Shown here piece by piece: positions 17,282-25,943 of a stretch of DNA of 51,480 bases. The translations under genes and the position numbers were made by a program. The notes beneath the pieces were generated by a model that saw nothing but the letters and a program-made list of their open reading frames with translations, had not been told where the DNA came from and searched no databases. The stretch lies in the NCBI RefSeq assembly GCF_001440395.1, contig NZ_LLXZ01000171.1:344-51823 (forward strand). Reading direction: 5' to 3'. Source of the DNA: Bradyrhizobium jicamae. GTDB lineage: Bacteria > Pseudomonadota > Alphaproteobacteria > Rhizobiales > Xanthobacteraceae. The stretch's first letter is position 1. Every line of letters begins with the position of its first letter.

Positions 17282-17315
17282 AAAAGCCCTACGGGCGTTT
17301 TCCCGTACGGCTTTT
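17282..17315 (-). terminator. Intrinsic terminator with no obvious parent gene
   Basis: AAAAGCC...GGCTTTT arms continue into TACGGG/CCCGTA after one C-C mismatch, with loop CGTTTT. On the minus strand it is followed by seven Ts, so it terminates minus-strand transcripts. The nearest upstream minus-strand sequence (17316-17500) has no gene, and the next minus-strand gene starts 50 bases beyond. It could end a small RNA or act as an attenuator for the gene at 16648-17232. Confidence 0.65.
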
Positions 17316-17507
17316 CTCACGACCGCCGCTGTACGGATCCCGCCGCGCATCAACAATCACTCGGCGCGGAAATGGTTTCATACCACCTCGACAATATTGC
17401 GGCCGCGGCGCAAGGCTTGCAGGATGGAATTGTGGATGTTTGGCGGATCGGCCGCCGCACCGCACGTCGGCTTTGCAGCCGCAACAACAACAATGGGGAA
17501 GACCGAG

Positions 17508-17891
17508 ATGCCGACCGTTACCTGGGACCATGTCCATTTGCGCAGCCCCGATCCCGAAGCGACCGCCGCCTGGCTGCAGGACGTTCTGGGCGGCGAAATC
17601 GTCCGTGGCCCGGGCCGGATCGACGTCAAGCTCGGCGGCGCCAATGTCTTCATCGCGCCGGTCAACGCCGGCGACGGCGTCAACACGCCGCCGGTGACGC
17701 CCTATCAGGGCCTCGACCATTTCGGCCTGACGGTGAAGGACATCGACGCGGTCGCTGCCGAGATCAAGGCCAAGGGCGTCGAGTTCACGAAGGAGCCGAC
17801 CACCATCCGGCCCGGCGTGCGTATCTGCTTCATCCGGGGACCGCAGGGCATTTCGATCGAGCTGCTCGAGCGCGACAAGAAGTATGCGTAA
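17508..17891 (+). CDS. VOC-family protein (glyoxalase/dioxygenase fold)
   Basis: 127 residues from the ATG at 17508, which has GGGGAAGA upstream; an in-frame ATG at 17493 is possible. Two beta-alpha-beta-beta-beta halves are visible. DHVHLRSPDPEATAAWLQDV opens the first and GLDHFGLTVKDIDAVAAEIK the second, ending with GPQGISIELLERD. Candidate metal ligands are the His in DHVHL, the His in LDHFGL and the Glu in SIELLE, as in glyoxalase-I-like enzymes. The substrate cannot be assigned. Single gene. Confidence 0.85.
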   Translation: MPTVTWDHVHLRSPDPEATAAWLQDVLGGEIVRGPGRIDVKLGGANVFIAPVNAGDGVNTPPVTPYQGLDHFGLTVKDIDAVAAEIKAKGVEFTKEPTTIRPGVRICFIRGPQGISIELLERDKKYA

Positions 17892-17919
17892 CGCGCCGGC
17901 GAACTGCGCTGCTTCAGGT

Positions 17920-18012
17920 TGTCATCACCCGCGAAAGCGGTGATCCAGAGGCATCAGACACAACCGGGAGGCCGCGGCGTACGGAATACTCCGCATTCGC
18001 GGAGCATGACGG
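17920..18012. repeat. Interspersed palindromic repeat, family C (copy 2, decayed)
   Basis: It begins GTCATCACCCGCGAAAGCGG and ends CCGCATTCGCGGAGCATGAC, with the same GCCGCGGCGTAC core as the copy at 249-349. The arms have diverged, and a further partial echo (GTCATCCCCGCGTCACG) lies just downstream near 18050. No gene lies in 17892-18202. Confidence 0.5.
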
Positions 18013-18202
18013 TTATGGGTCGGGCCACCACGCGCGCGTTATGCCACCGAGTCATCCCCGCGTCACGTCGGAGTGGCACACTTCGCGTTTGCTTCCTGTA
18101 CGGGAACGGACAGGCAAGTTGACACGTTGACGGTGCAGGCCACGCTTTGGCATAACCCCTTGACCGGCCTCGGTGGGCGCTGCGGTCGGCATCTGGGACA
18201 TT

Positions 18203-18553
18203 ATGAAAAACGGGCTCTATTCGATCCACGTCACCCTGCTGGACGGACGCACCGGCAAGGGCAGCGGCGTCATTTTATTCCGCGATGGCCAGATTCTCGG
18301 CGGGGACGCCTATCTGTTTTATACCGGCAGCTACACGGTCAAGGGCGACACGTTCAAAGGCGAAGTCCTGGTGCAGCGTCACACCACCCCACGCGACAAT
18401 GACAATCCGCTGTTCGGTGGCCCCAACCCGGTCGGCATCGGCGTATCAGGCACCTTCACCGATACCCGCGGCAGCATGAATGGAACCGCGTTGGTCGGCA
18501 AAGCCAGCCAGATCTTCGGCGCCACGCTGCACAAGCTCGCAGATATCAACTAA
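18203..18553 (+). CDS. GrlR-like regulatory-type protein
   Basis: 116 residues from the ATG at 18203 (MKNGLYSIHVTLLDGRTGKG). The glycine-rich beta-strand pattern (GSGVILFRDGQILGGDAYLF, then YTGSYTVKGDTFKGEVLVQR) is that of the GrlR family. These are small lipocalin-like proteins named for the type III secretion negative regulator of attaching-and-effacing E. coli. In rhizobia such proteins occur without a GrlA partner, and no secretion genes are here, so a regulatory role is not supported. The ribosome site is weak. Monocistronic. Confidence 0.8.
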   Translation: MKNGLYSIHVTLLDGRTGKGSGVILFRDGQILGGDAYLFYTGSYTVKGDTFKGEVLVQRHTTPRDNDNPLFGGPNPVGIGVSGTFTDTRGSMNGTALVGKASQIFGATLHKLADIN

Positions 18554-18569
18554 CGGCCGCGACGCGCGC

Positions 18570-21251
18570 CTACTCGGCCGCCTGCTCCAGCGGCGCCGTG
18601 CGCGGCAGGATAATCTGGATGCGCGTGCCGCCCCCCGGCTCGGAATCGAGGTCGAGCCGGCCGCCGAGCCGCGTCGTCACGATGCTGTAGACGATGTGCA
18701 GGCCGAGCCCGGTGCCGCCCTGATCGCGCCGCGTGGTGAAGAACGGATCGAACGCGCGGCGGCGGACATCAAGGCTCATGCCGCAGCCATTGTCGGAAAA
18801 AATGATCTCGACATTGTCCTTGCCGGACTCCCGCACCTGGATATCGACCGTGCCGGGCTTGCCGTCCGGAAACGCATGCGCCACCGAGTTGAGGAACAGG
18901 TTGGTCAGCACCTGTCCGTAGGGCCCGGGATAGCTGTTCATGATCAGGTTGGGCTGGCACTCGACGTTGAGCGTCAGATTGTGTTTGCGCAGGCCCGGCC
19001 GCAAGCTCATCACCACCTGCTCGGTGAGGTCGCCGAGGTCGAAGGAGCGCTGGTCCGAATAGTTGCGGTCGGCGGCGACCTGCTTGAACGACTGGATCAG
19101 TTCGGCGGCGCGGTTGAGGTTGGCGACGAGCTGCGACGACGCATCGCGGCTGGTGCCGAGAAAATCGTTCAGGCTGGAGCGCCGCAGTTCGCCACGGGCG
19201 ACCTCCGCCGCAAAATTCGACGTCTTGCGCTCCAGCGCGGAGGCGACCGTCAGACTGATGCCGACGGGATTGTTGACCTCGTGCGCGACGCCGGCCACCA
19301 GCCGGCCCAAGGCGGCGAGCTTTTCCGCCTCGATCAGCGAATTCTGCGTCTCACGCAAGTTCCGCAGCGCGCCCTCCGCCGCATCCTTGGCCTTGCGCAT
19401 CTCGGATTCGACGCGCTTGCGCTCGGCGATATCGAGCGCGACGGTGACGATGGTCTCGATCTCGCCGGCCGCATCCAGAATCGGCAGCTTGTTGACCAGC
19501 CACTGCCGCATGTGGCCGGACGCATCCTTGTACTCTTCCTCGTAGAAGCCGAGCTCCTTGCCGGCCGCCAACACCCGCTTGTCGTGCTCGTCGGTCTTTT
19601 CCGCGCCGTAACGCGACATCAGCTCGGCGGTGGTGCGGCCGATCGCATCCCCCGGCTCGACCCCGAAAATGCCGGCCATGTAGCGGTTCATCAGGACGTA
19701 GCGGAGCTGCTTGTCCTTGACGTTGATGACCGCAGGCACGGTGTCGATGACCATCTGCAGCAGGCGGCGGCCTTCGGCGATCGCATCCTCGGCGCGCTTC
19801 TGGTCGGTAATGTCGCGCACCGTTCCCTCGTAGCGGACGATGATGCCGGCCTCGTTGTGCACAGCGCTGGCGCTGTCGGAAAGCCACAGCACCGAGCCGG
19901 TGCGGGTGCGAACCTGGTACTCATATTCGCGAACCATGCCGTCGCGCTGCATCAGCCGCCCGTATTCCGTCCGCGCCTCGGGATGGACATAGACGCCTTC
20001 GGCGATGTCGCCGATGCCGTTGATCAGATCCTGCGGCGTGGCATAGCCCATCATCCGCGCCAATGCCGGGTTGGCGTTCAACAGCGCGCCGCCGGGCGTC
20101 GTGACGTAAATTCCGTCGACAGAGGACTCGAACAGCTTGCGGTAACTTTCCTCGGCAAGCCGCTGTTCGGCCAGCGCGCGCACGGCCGCCTCGCGCGCGG
20201 TGTCGGCATCGACCAGCGTCTGCCGGAATACCTCGGCGGCGCGGGCAATGTCGCCGATCTCGTTGTCCACATCGGTCGCCGGGATAGAGGCGCTCTTCTC
20301 GCCGCCGGCCACCGCGCGGATCGAGGATGCGATCGCGGCCAGCGGACGCACGGTGCGGCGAACCACCAGCAGCGAGGCAAACAGCCCGATCAGCACGCCG
20401 GCAGTGCCGAGGACGATGCTCTGCCACTTGGCTTCCGCCAGCGTGCGGGCGAAATCGCGGGAAAGGATGCGTCCTCGCCGCTCGCTGACGTCGCGCAACA
20501 ATTCCGTGACGCGCTGGATCAGGCGGCCCTCCGCGCCCAGCACCTCCTTGTCGATGTCGGAGATCTGCCGCTCGCGGATCGAGATGCCGATGATGGCTTC
20601 AGCATAGGCATTGACGGCGGCCCGCAGCTTCGGATCCTGGATCGTCATCGCGCGCATGCTTTGCGCCGCCTGTTCGGCCGCGGACGGGTTGTGCGCCAGC
20701 AACGCCGAGGCGATCCGGCTCTGGGTTTGTGACAGGCTCAACGCAGTCTGGGTATCGGACGCCTCGGCGATCGCGGCATCGAACTTTTCGCGCAACGGCG
20801 GCAACGCCACGATCATTTCGGCACGGCGGTTGATCAGCGCGGAAATCCGCTCGATGCCGCTGCGGTAGGTCGCCAGCCGCTCGGTGACGCCGTCGATCAT
20901 GTCCTGCTGTTCGGGCGCGAGCTCCAGCCGCGTCTTCTTCAGGACCTCGCCGAGCGCGCTGGCTGCGTCGCCAACCTGGAGCGACTGGTTGCCGGGATCG
21001 GTGACGAAATCCCGCGCCGCAAGTCGCAACTCGTTCATGCGGCGGTCAATATCCTCGGCGAGGTCGCCGACGCTCTGCAGCCGCTGCAGTTCGGCAAAGG
21101 TCGAATCGATGTGGCGGATGGCGATGACGCTGGCAGTCGAGGTGATGATGATCACCGCCAGCACCAGCATGAAACTGCCGAATGTCAGTTGGCCGATCGA
21201 AAGCGAGAACGATCGCGGCGGCAGCGAATTCGGCGGCGTTTCGGCGGTCAT
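18570..21251 (-). CDS. Membrane PAS-domain sensor histidine kinase
   Basis: 893 residues from the ATG at 21251; a TTG at 21272 is an alternative. TM helix 1 is near 21-45. A periplasmic helical domain at about 46-275 (RMNELRLAARDFVTD) may be CHASE3-like. TM2 is near 280-300, then HAMP. Two PAS domains follow at about 368-485 and 497-612 (each ends with an RDIT/LDIAERK linker). HisKA contains GVAHEVNNPVG with His657. The ATPase domain has N-box NLFLNSVAHA, DNGCGM and GGTGLGL. There is no receiver domain, and no response regulator gene is adjacent. The second PAS and kinase core resemble NtrB/FixL-like oxygen- or redox-type kinases only in general terms. Confidence 0.92.
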   Translation of the reverse strand: MTAETPPNSLPPRSFSLSIGQLTFGSFMLVLAVIIITSTASVIAIRHIDSTFAELQRLQSVGDLAEDIDRRMNELRLAARDFVTDPGNQSLQVGDAASALGEVLKKTRLELAPEQQDMIDGVTERLATYRSGIERISALINRRAEMIVALPPLREKFDAAIAEASDTQTALSLSQTQSRIASALLAHNPSAAEQAAQSMRAMTIQDPKLRAAVNAYAEAIIGISIRERQISDIDKEVLGAEGRLIQRVTELLRDVSERRGRILSRDFARTLAEAKWQSIVLGTAGVLIGLFASLLVVRRTVRPLAAIASSIRAVAGGEKSASIPATDVDNEIGDIARAAEVFRQTLVDADTAREAAVRALAEQRLAEESYRKLFESSVDGIYVTTPGGALLNANPALARMMGYATPQDLINGIGDIAEGVYVHPEARTEYGRLMQRDGMVREYEYQVRTRTGSVLWLSDSASAVHNEAGIIVRYEGTVRDITDQKRAEDAIAEGRRLLQMVIDTVPAVINVKDKQLRYVLMNRYMAGIFGVEPGDAIGRTTAELMSRYGAEKTDEHDKRVLAAGKELGFYEEEYKDASGHMRQWLVNKLPILDAAGEIETIVTVALDIAERKRVESEMRKAKDAAEGALRNLRETQNSLIEAEKLAALGRLVAGVAHEVNNPVGISLTVASALERKTSNFAAEVARGELRRSSLNDFLGTSRDASSQLVANLNRAAELIQSFKQVAADRNYSDQRSFDLGDLTEQVVMSLRPGLRKHNLTLNVECQPNLIMNSYPGPYGQVLTNLFLNSVAHAFPDGKPGTVDIQVRESGKDNVEIIFSDNGCGMSLDVRRRAFDPFFTTRRDQGGTGLGLHIVYSIVTTRLGGRLDLDSEPGGGTRIQIILPRTAPLEQAAE

Positions 21252-21357
21252 GTGGGTCGGGGCGGGCTCCAATCGGGCGCAATATACGATGACTCCCGGG
21301 CCGTGGGGAACATGCCGGCGGGTGGTTAATGATGGTATGTGACCGGGATTCCACGGG

Positions 21358-22134
21358 TCACACTTGGGCCGCCCCCGGCCTCAGCGCCTTCGCCAGGTCC
21401 GAGGGCATCATGCCGAACATGTCGCGAAATGCGCTCGAGAAATGTGCCGAACTCGCAAAGCCGGCCGCATGGGCAGCCTCCGTCAGGGATGCCCCCTCGC
21501 CGCTGGCGCGGACCGCGGCCCCCATCCGGTTCCAGATGCGGTAGCGCCGCAGCGGCACGCCGGTCTCTATCTTGAACAGATGCAGGAAGCGTGACGGCGA
21601 CAGACCGGCGCGGGCCGCAAGGCTCGTCAGCCGGTGCGCGCGATGCGGCTCGTCCCGCATGTGCCGCAGCGCCGCAGCAATGCGTGCGTTGGGGCTAGCC
21701 TGCCCGCCGATCCCCAATAGCCCGCCGAGGGATGCGCGCCCCTCAGGCACGGCGATGCGGCTTTCGGCCAGCCCCGTCAGGATATCGATCGCTGCGGTTT
21801 CTTCCCGCAGATCGAAGGCTGCGCGCGGCGTCGCAGTAGTCATCCGCGGGATCAACTCCCTCAGATCACGCCCGAACGGATCGACGTAGAGGAATGCCAT
21901 TCGGCCCCGCTCGATCCGCAAATGATGCAGGCTGTTGGGCAGGATCAGCACGCTGCGAGCCGCGCGATAGTGCGTCATGCGATCCGCGGGATCGTCGGCG
22001 ACTTCCAGCGGCCCGTCGAGGCCGACGGCAAGGACCGCGGTCGCGTTCCGATGCGGCGTCAGCCCGAAGGCCGGGCCCAGATACAGCACGCGGGCGCCCC
22101 ACCCAATCAATTTCGCTGCCGCCGTCTCGTCCAT
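21358..22134 (-). CDS. AraC-family transcriptional regulator
   Basis: 258 residues from the ATG at 22134; a TTG at 22173 would add 13. The N-terminal cupin-like sensing region (about 10-110, TPHRNATAVLAVGLDGPLEV) is followed by two C-terminal helix-turn-helix units. These are LTSLAARAGLSPSRFLHLFK and LTEAAHAAGFASSAHFSSAF, with the PLRRYRIWNRM linker between them and FRDMFGMMPSDL after the second. It is divergent from the NTF2-like gene at 22211-22633, with 76 bases between starts, so it probably controls that gene. Inducer unknown. Confidence 0.92.
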   Translation of the reverse strand: MDETAAAKLIGWGARVLYLGPAFGLTPHRNATAVLAVGLDGPLEVADDPADRMTHYRAARSVLILPNSLHHLRIERGRMAFLYVDPFGRDLRELIPRMTTATPRAAFDLREETAAIDILTGLAESRIAVPEGRASLGGLLGIGGQASPNARIAAALRHMRDEPHRAHRLTSLAARAGLSPSRFLHLFKIETGVPLRRYRIWNRMGAAVRASGEGASLTEAAHAAGFASSAHFSSAFRDMFGMMPSDLAKALRPGAAQV

Positions 22135-22210
22135 AGCCAGTTCTTGAAAGCCCCAAAGGTTCGGCCAGTCCAATCATTGCCGATCACAGAGATCCGCGAG
22201 ATGGACAACG

Positions 22211-22633
22211 ATGGCAAATAGCCGTTCTGAAATCGAGACCAAAGCTGCGGTTGAGCGCAACCGGCAGGCCCTCGACCGCTATGCGAGCGCGTGGCTCGCC
22301 GGCGATCGTGCAGCGCTTGCCGCCTGTTATCATGACGACTTTACGCTGCATTATTTCGGCCGCAACCCGCTCGCCGGTGATCACAGCGGCAAGGCCGCTG
22401 CACTCGGCATCCTGGCCGAGGTCACCAGGCGCACCAACCGCCGGCTGCTCGCTATTGTGGACGTCATGGCCGGGCCCGAACGCAGCGGGCTGCTGGTCCG
22501 CGAGCGCTTCGAGCGCGACGGCAAAACAGCCGAGGTCGAGCGCTTGCTGGCGTACACGGTGCGCGACGGCCTGCTTTCCGAATGCTGGGTCTACGACCAG
22601 GACCAGGCCGTGGTCGACGCATTCCTCGCCTGA
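22211..22633 (+). CDS. NTF2/SnoaL-like small protein
   Basis: 140 residues with the cone-shaped NTF2-like pattern. A helix (AAVERNRQALDRYASAWLAG) is followed by ALAACYHDDFTLHYFGRNPL and AGDHSGKAAALGILAEVTRR, then strands LLVRERFERDGKTAEVERLL and the end SECWVYDQDQAVVDAFLA. Such proteins are isomerases, dehydratases or ligand binders; the reaction cannot be told. It is divergent from and probably regulated by the AraC protein. It converges with the EamA transporter gene, with six bases between stops. Confidence 0.85.
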   Translation: MANSRSEIETKAAVERNRQALDRYASAWLAGDRAALAACYHDDFTLHYFGRNPLAGDHSGKAAALGILAEVTRRTNRRLLAIVDVMAGPERSGLLVRERFERDGKTAEVERLLAYTVRDGLLSECWVYDQDQAVVDAFLA

Positions 22634-22639
22634 ACGTGT

Positions 22640-23557
22640 TCACGCGGCCGCGGCGGACCGCTTCCGCGCCGGGATCGTCATCGCGGCGACGCCGACGACG
22701 ACACAGGCAAGGCCGATCCAGACCGTCGAACTCGGCTGCTCGCCGAGGAATATCACGCCCACCGCGACGCCGATCGGCACCCGCAGATAGGCCTGCGCCG
22801 TGGTGCCGACCGAACCCAGGGTCCGGATCAGGCGGAAATAGATCACGAAGGCGAGCGCCGTGGAAAACACCGCGAGCGCGACCAGCGCCAGTATCGAGCT
22901 GACCGAAGGCTGCAGCATCCATGGCTGCTCCGCGACCAGGCTCACCGGAATCAGGATCGCCGCGCCGCACAGCAACGAGCCCGCCGCGGGCACGATCGGA
23001 TCGAGATCCCTGAAACCACGGCCGAGGATGGCGGCGCCCGCGTAGCAGACGGCGGCAAGCACCATCACGATCTGGGCCGTCAATTCTTGACCGAAGCCGG
23101 ACAGCGCCTGCACGCCGACGATCAGGCAGATGCCGGCCATCCCGGCGACGACGCCAAGCAGCTTTCGCGACGTCACGGCCTCATGGCGCGTGATGGCGAG
23201 CGTCAGGAAAAACGTGAATATCGGCGCGGTGGAATTGAGGATGGTCGCCACCCCCGCGTCCAGCGCCTGCGCGCCCCAGGCGACCATGATCCAGGGGATG
23301 ACGCTGTTGAGGCAGGCCTGAAACAGGAAACGTCGCCAGGTCTCGCCATCGACGGGCATGCTCACACCGCGCCAGCGCATGATGGCGAGCAGCAGCAATC
23401 CGGCAATCAGCGTGCGGCACGCGATCAGGGTGATCGGCGGGATCGTCGCCACGCCGATCCGGATGAAGGTGTACGAGGCGCCCCACAGCGTCGCCAGCGC
23501 GAGCAACAGCGCCAGTTCGGTCGTCGTGCCCGCAGGTCGCGGATGTACTTCTGCCAT
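22640..23557 (-). CDS. EamA/DMT-family transporter
   Basis: 305 residues with ten predicted helices in two EamA repeats (about 14-140 and 160-295). Characteristic stretches are LALATLWGASYTFIRIGVAT, ATILNSTAPIFTFFLTLAIT and FSTALAFVIYFRLIRTLGSV, followed by GVIFLGEQPSSTVWIG. The basic C-terminus (PARKRS) fits the positive-inside rule. It is last in the minus-strand direction after the NUDIX gene (86 bases apart) and could be co-transcribed with it. Substrate unknown. Confidence 0.9.
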   Translation of the reverse strand: MAEVHPRPAGTTTELALLLALATLWGASYTFIRIGVATIPPITLIACRTLIAGLLLLAIMRWRGVSMPVDGETWRRFLFQACLNSVIPWIMVAWGAQALDAGVATILNSTAPIFTFFLTLAITRHEAVTSRKLLGVVAGMAGICLIVGVQALSGFGQELTAQIVMVLAAVCYAGAAILGRGFRDLDPIVPAAGSLLCGAAILIPVSLVAEQPWMLQPSVSSILALVALAVFSTALAFVIYFRLIRTLGSVGTTAQAYLRVPIGVAVGVIFLGEQPSSTVWIGLACVVVGVAAMTIPARKRSAAAA

Positions 23558-23642
23558 GCTTCGCCGGCCCGTTCTCGATTGCCTTCGAAGCAGAGTCTAC
23601 CGCGCTTGCATACAGTTATACTTCGTTATCCGTCGAATTGTG

Positions 23643-24443
23643 TTAACCGACCGAGCCGACCTCGAACACGTCGCCGTCATAGCCGGCTTCGAGCGGAATC
23701 CGAAGCTGGCGACCGCCATTGTTCCTGGTCATGACCGGCGTCACGGTGACGACCGATTTGCCCCTGGAGTCGTCGAGCGCGGCCCTTACGCTGGCCTGCT
23801 TGCCGAGCTTGATCAGGTTGCGCGTGGTCGGGAACGGCAGCTTGAAGCGCCCGCTCTGGCCGCCCTCCAGCGCCTCGCGAGGCGATACCCAGATCGAGTC
23901 GGTGGATTCCTTGCCGTCATGGGCGCCGAGCTGTTCGGGCGGCGCGGCGGCGAGGAAGAACCAGGTGTCGAAGCGTTTTGGCATGCCCTCCGGCGTGATC
24001 CAGTGCGCGTAGGGCATCAGTTCGTCGAGCGCCAGCACTATGTCGTTGTCGGTCAGTACCTTCAGGAAGCTGATCTTGCCATCGCAGAGATCGGCGCGAT
24101 TGATAGCCTCGATCTCGCTGGCCCGTTTGGCATCGACCAGCGCGCTCGATCCCTTCGGCCGCGCCAGCAGGATGCCGCTTTCCTCAAAGGTTTCGCGGAT
24201 CGCGGCGATGCGGAAACTCAGCGTCGCCTCGTCGAGCCCCTCGCCGCCTGAGTAGAGTTCGGGCTGCGCAATGATCTCCTTGTCGCCCTTGTCGACGCTG
24301 CCGCCGGGAAACACCAGCGCGCCGGAATTGAAGTCGATCTCATAATGGCGAACCATCATGAAGACTTCGATTTCCCTGGCGTCAGGGCTGTCACGCAGCA
24401 GCAGGATCGTGGATGCAGGACGCGGAGCGACGGTTTCTGCCAT
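23643..24443 (-). CDS. NUDIX hydrolase (NUDT19-like)
   Basis: 266 residues from the ATG at 24443, four bases after the DapA-like stop, so co-transcription is likely. The NUDIX fold begins PASTILLLRDSPDAREIEVF and includes ALVFPGGSVDKGD. The box ends IAAIRETFEESGILLAR, keeping the REXXEE core of metal-binding glutamates. A long insert between GG and RE (GEGLDEATLSFR) is usual in the NUDT19/acyl-CoA diphosphatase-like group. Given the acyl-CoA genes upstream, CoA or acyl-CoA pyrophosphate hydrolysis is a reasonable inference but untested. Confidence 0.88.
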   Translation of the reverse strand: MAETVAPRPASTILLLRDSPDAREIEVFMMVRHYEIDFNSGALVFPGGSVDKGDKEIIAQPELYSGGEGLDEATLSFRIAAIRETFEESGILLARPKGSSALVDAKRASEIEAINRADLCDGKISFLKVLTDNDIVLALDELMPYAHWITPEGMPKRFDTWFFLAAAPPEQLGAHDGKESTDSIWVSPREALEGGQSGRFKLPFPTTRNLIKLGKQASVRAALDDSRGKSVVTVTPVMTRNNGGRQLRIPLEAGYDGDVFEVGSVG

Positions 24444-24447
24444 GTGA

Positions 24448-25401
24448 CTAACCCGCCGCGCTGGATTGCGGTTGCAGGTTGGCGCGGCGATCGACGCGCG
24501 CCACCCGCGACAACAGATAGTCGACCTCGGCCTTTGCGGTGGCCGTAATCGTCGCACCCGGCTTGCGCTGGGCGCTGGACGAAATGATGCCGCGCTTCTG
24601 CAGCACATATTTGCGTACCGACAGGCCCGCGCCGGGCTGCTGCTCGTAGCGGATCAGCGGCAGATGTGCATCGAACAGATCATGCGCGGCATCGCGCTTG
24701 CCGGCCTTCGACAGCTTGACGACATCGATCAACAGTTCCGGGAAAGCGTAGCCGGTCATCGCACCGTCGGCGCCGCGCTCCATTTCGAAATCGAGGAACA
24801 GCCCGCCATTGCCGACCAGAATGGACATCGGCTTCAGCGAACCGTCTTTCTGGAAGTTGCGCAGCGTGGTGATCTTTTCCAGGCCCGGCCAGTCCTCGTG
24901 CTTGAGCATGACGCAGGACGGCGAGTCCATCACGATCTTGCGGATCACGGCCGGCGTGAAGATGACGTTGAGCGTCAGCGGATAATCCTGCAGCACCCAG
25001 GGAATGTCCTCGCCGATCGCTTCCTGCGCTTGCTTGAAATACCCGGTGATCTGGTCGTCGGTGCGCAAGTGAGGCGGCGGCGCGATCATGACGCCTGCGG
25101 CGCCGGCATCCATCGAAGCCTTTGCCAGCGAGCGCATCGAGGCAAAACCCGGCGCCGAGACGCCGACGATGATCTGCATGTTCTTGGCGCGCTTGACGAA
25201 GCGAACCGCCACCTGCTCCGCTTCGGCCGCATCGAGCTTCGGCGCCTCGCCCAGAATGCCGAGCACGGTGACGCCGTCGCAGCCGACTTCAGCGTAGAAA
25301 TCGGTCAGCCGGTCGATGGACTTTTCGTCTATGCGACCGTCCTCGTGGAACGGCGTCGGCGCAATCGCGAAGGTGCCTGCGGCCTGGGCAGTGAGTTTCA
25401 T
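24448..25401 (-). CDS. DapA-family (dihydrodipicolinate synthase-like) aldolase
   Basis: 317 residues in the N-acetylneuraminate lyase/DHDPS superfamily (TIM barrel). The Schiff-base lysine is in CVMLKHEDWPG, the family tyrosine in VLQDYPLTLNV, and the N-terminal G(x)FAIAPTPFHEDGRID and GCDGVTVLGILGEAPKLD motifs are present. The GEAPKL in place of the classic GEx(S/T)xL suggests it is not the housekeeping lysine enzyme but a catabolic aldolase or hydrolyase. It lies in the acyl-CoA-type gene run; the true substrate is unknown. Confidence 0.88.
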   Translation of the reverse strand: MKLTAQAAGTFAIAPTPFHEDGRIDEKSIDRLTDFYAEVGCDGVTVLGILGEAPKLDAAEAEQVAVRFVKRAKNMQIIVGVSAPGFASMRSLAKASMDAGAAGVMIAPPPHLRTDDQITGYFKQAQEAIGEDIPWVLQDYPLTLNVIFTPAVIRKIVMDSPSCVMLKHEDWPGLEKITTLRNFQKDGSLKPMSILVGNGGLFLDFEMERGADGAMTGYAFPELLIDVVKLSKAGKRDAAHDLFDAHLPLIRYEQQPGAGLSVRKYVLQKRGIISSSAQRKPGATITATAKAEVDYLLSRVARVDRRANLQPQSSAAG

Positions 25402-25471
25402 GATTACCTTCTTTGGCAGGGACTTACAGAATGGAATATCTGGTCATGGATAGCACCAACCAACCTGCCCC

Positions 25472-25924
25472 TCAAAGCGGCAGATTAAGCCTTGGGATGA
25501 GCCTGCCCTGGATAGAGCCCGATGGAACAAGGCCGTCGTCGACGGCCCCCATGCGGCGGTAAAATTCGGCCGCATCAGGATCGGCCTCGATGACCAGCGC
25601 GGTGGCGCCGGCCGCGCGGGCGGTGGCCTTGGCCCAATCGAGCAGCTTTCGGCCCGTTCCGGTCCGAAGCATGGCCGGCTCGACGAACAGTTTTTCGAGC
25701 TGGGCCGCGTCGCCCTTCGATTTCACCTCGGCGATGCCGGCGAGACGGCCATCAAGCTCGGCCACCTGCACCCGGGACGCCAGGATACTCGCGGGCGTCA
25801 GCGTGAGCTCCTTGCGGCAGGCCGCCATGAACGCATCGTCATATCCCCAGACCGCCTTGGAACGCAGGCACAGCTCGGTGAGAACTGCACCTTCCTCCGG
25901 ACGCGCGGGCCGCAATGCGAGCAT
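25472..25924 (-). CDS. GNAT-family N-acetyltransferase
   Basis: 150 residues from the ATG at 25924 (MLALRPARPEEGAVL); a longer start at 25960 would overlap the SDR gene. GNAT landmarks are strand 1 LALRPARPEEGAVLTELCLR, strand 4/motif A LEKLFVEPAMLRTGTGRKLL (pyrophosphate loop RTGTGR) and the C-terminal LVIEADPDAAEFYRRMGAV. The acceptor is unknown. It starts 19 bases after the SDR stop and is probably in the same operon. Confidence 0.88.
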   Translation of the reverse strand: MLALRPARPEEGAVLTELCLRSKAVWGYDDAFMAACRKELTLTPASILASRVQVAELDGRLAGIAEVKSKGDAAQLEKLFVEPAMLRTGTGRKLLDWAKATARAAGATALVIEADPDAAEFYRRMGAVDDGLVPSGSIQGRLIPRLNLPL

Positions 25925-25943
25925 TGGCACCTCCACCGAGAGT

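Noticed and set aside
18480..20732. Very long (750 codon) plus-strand frame opposite the histidine kinase
   Set aside because: Mirror of the PAS/HisKA coding frame. It has no start signal, its composition is skewed, and it overlaps the intact GrlR-like gene end.
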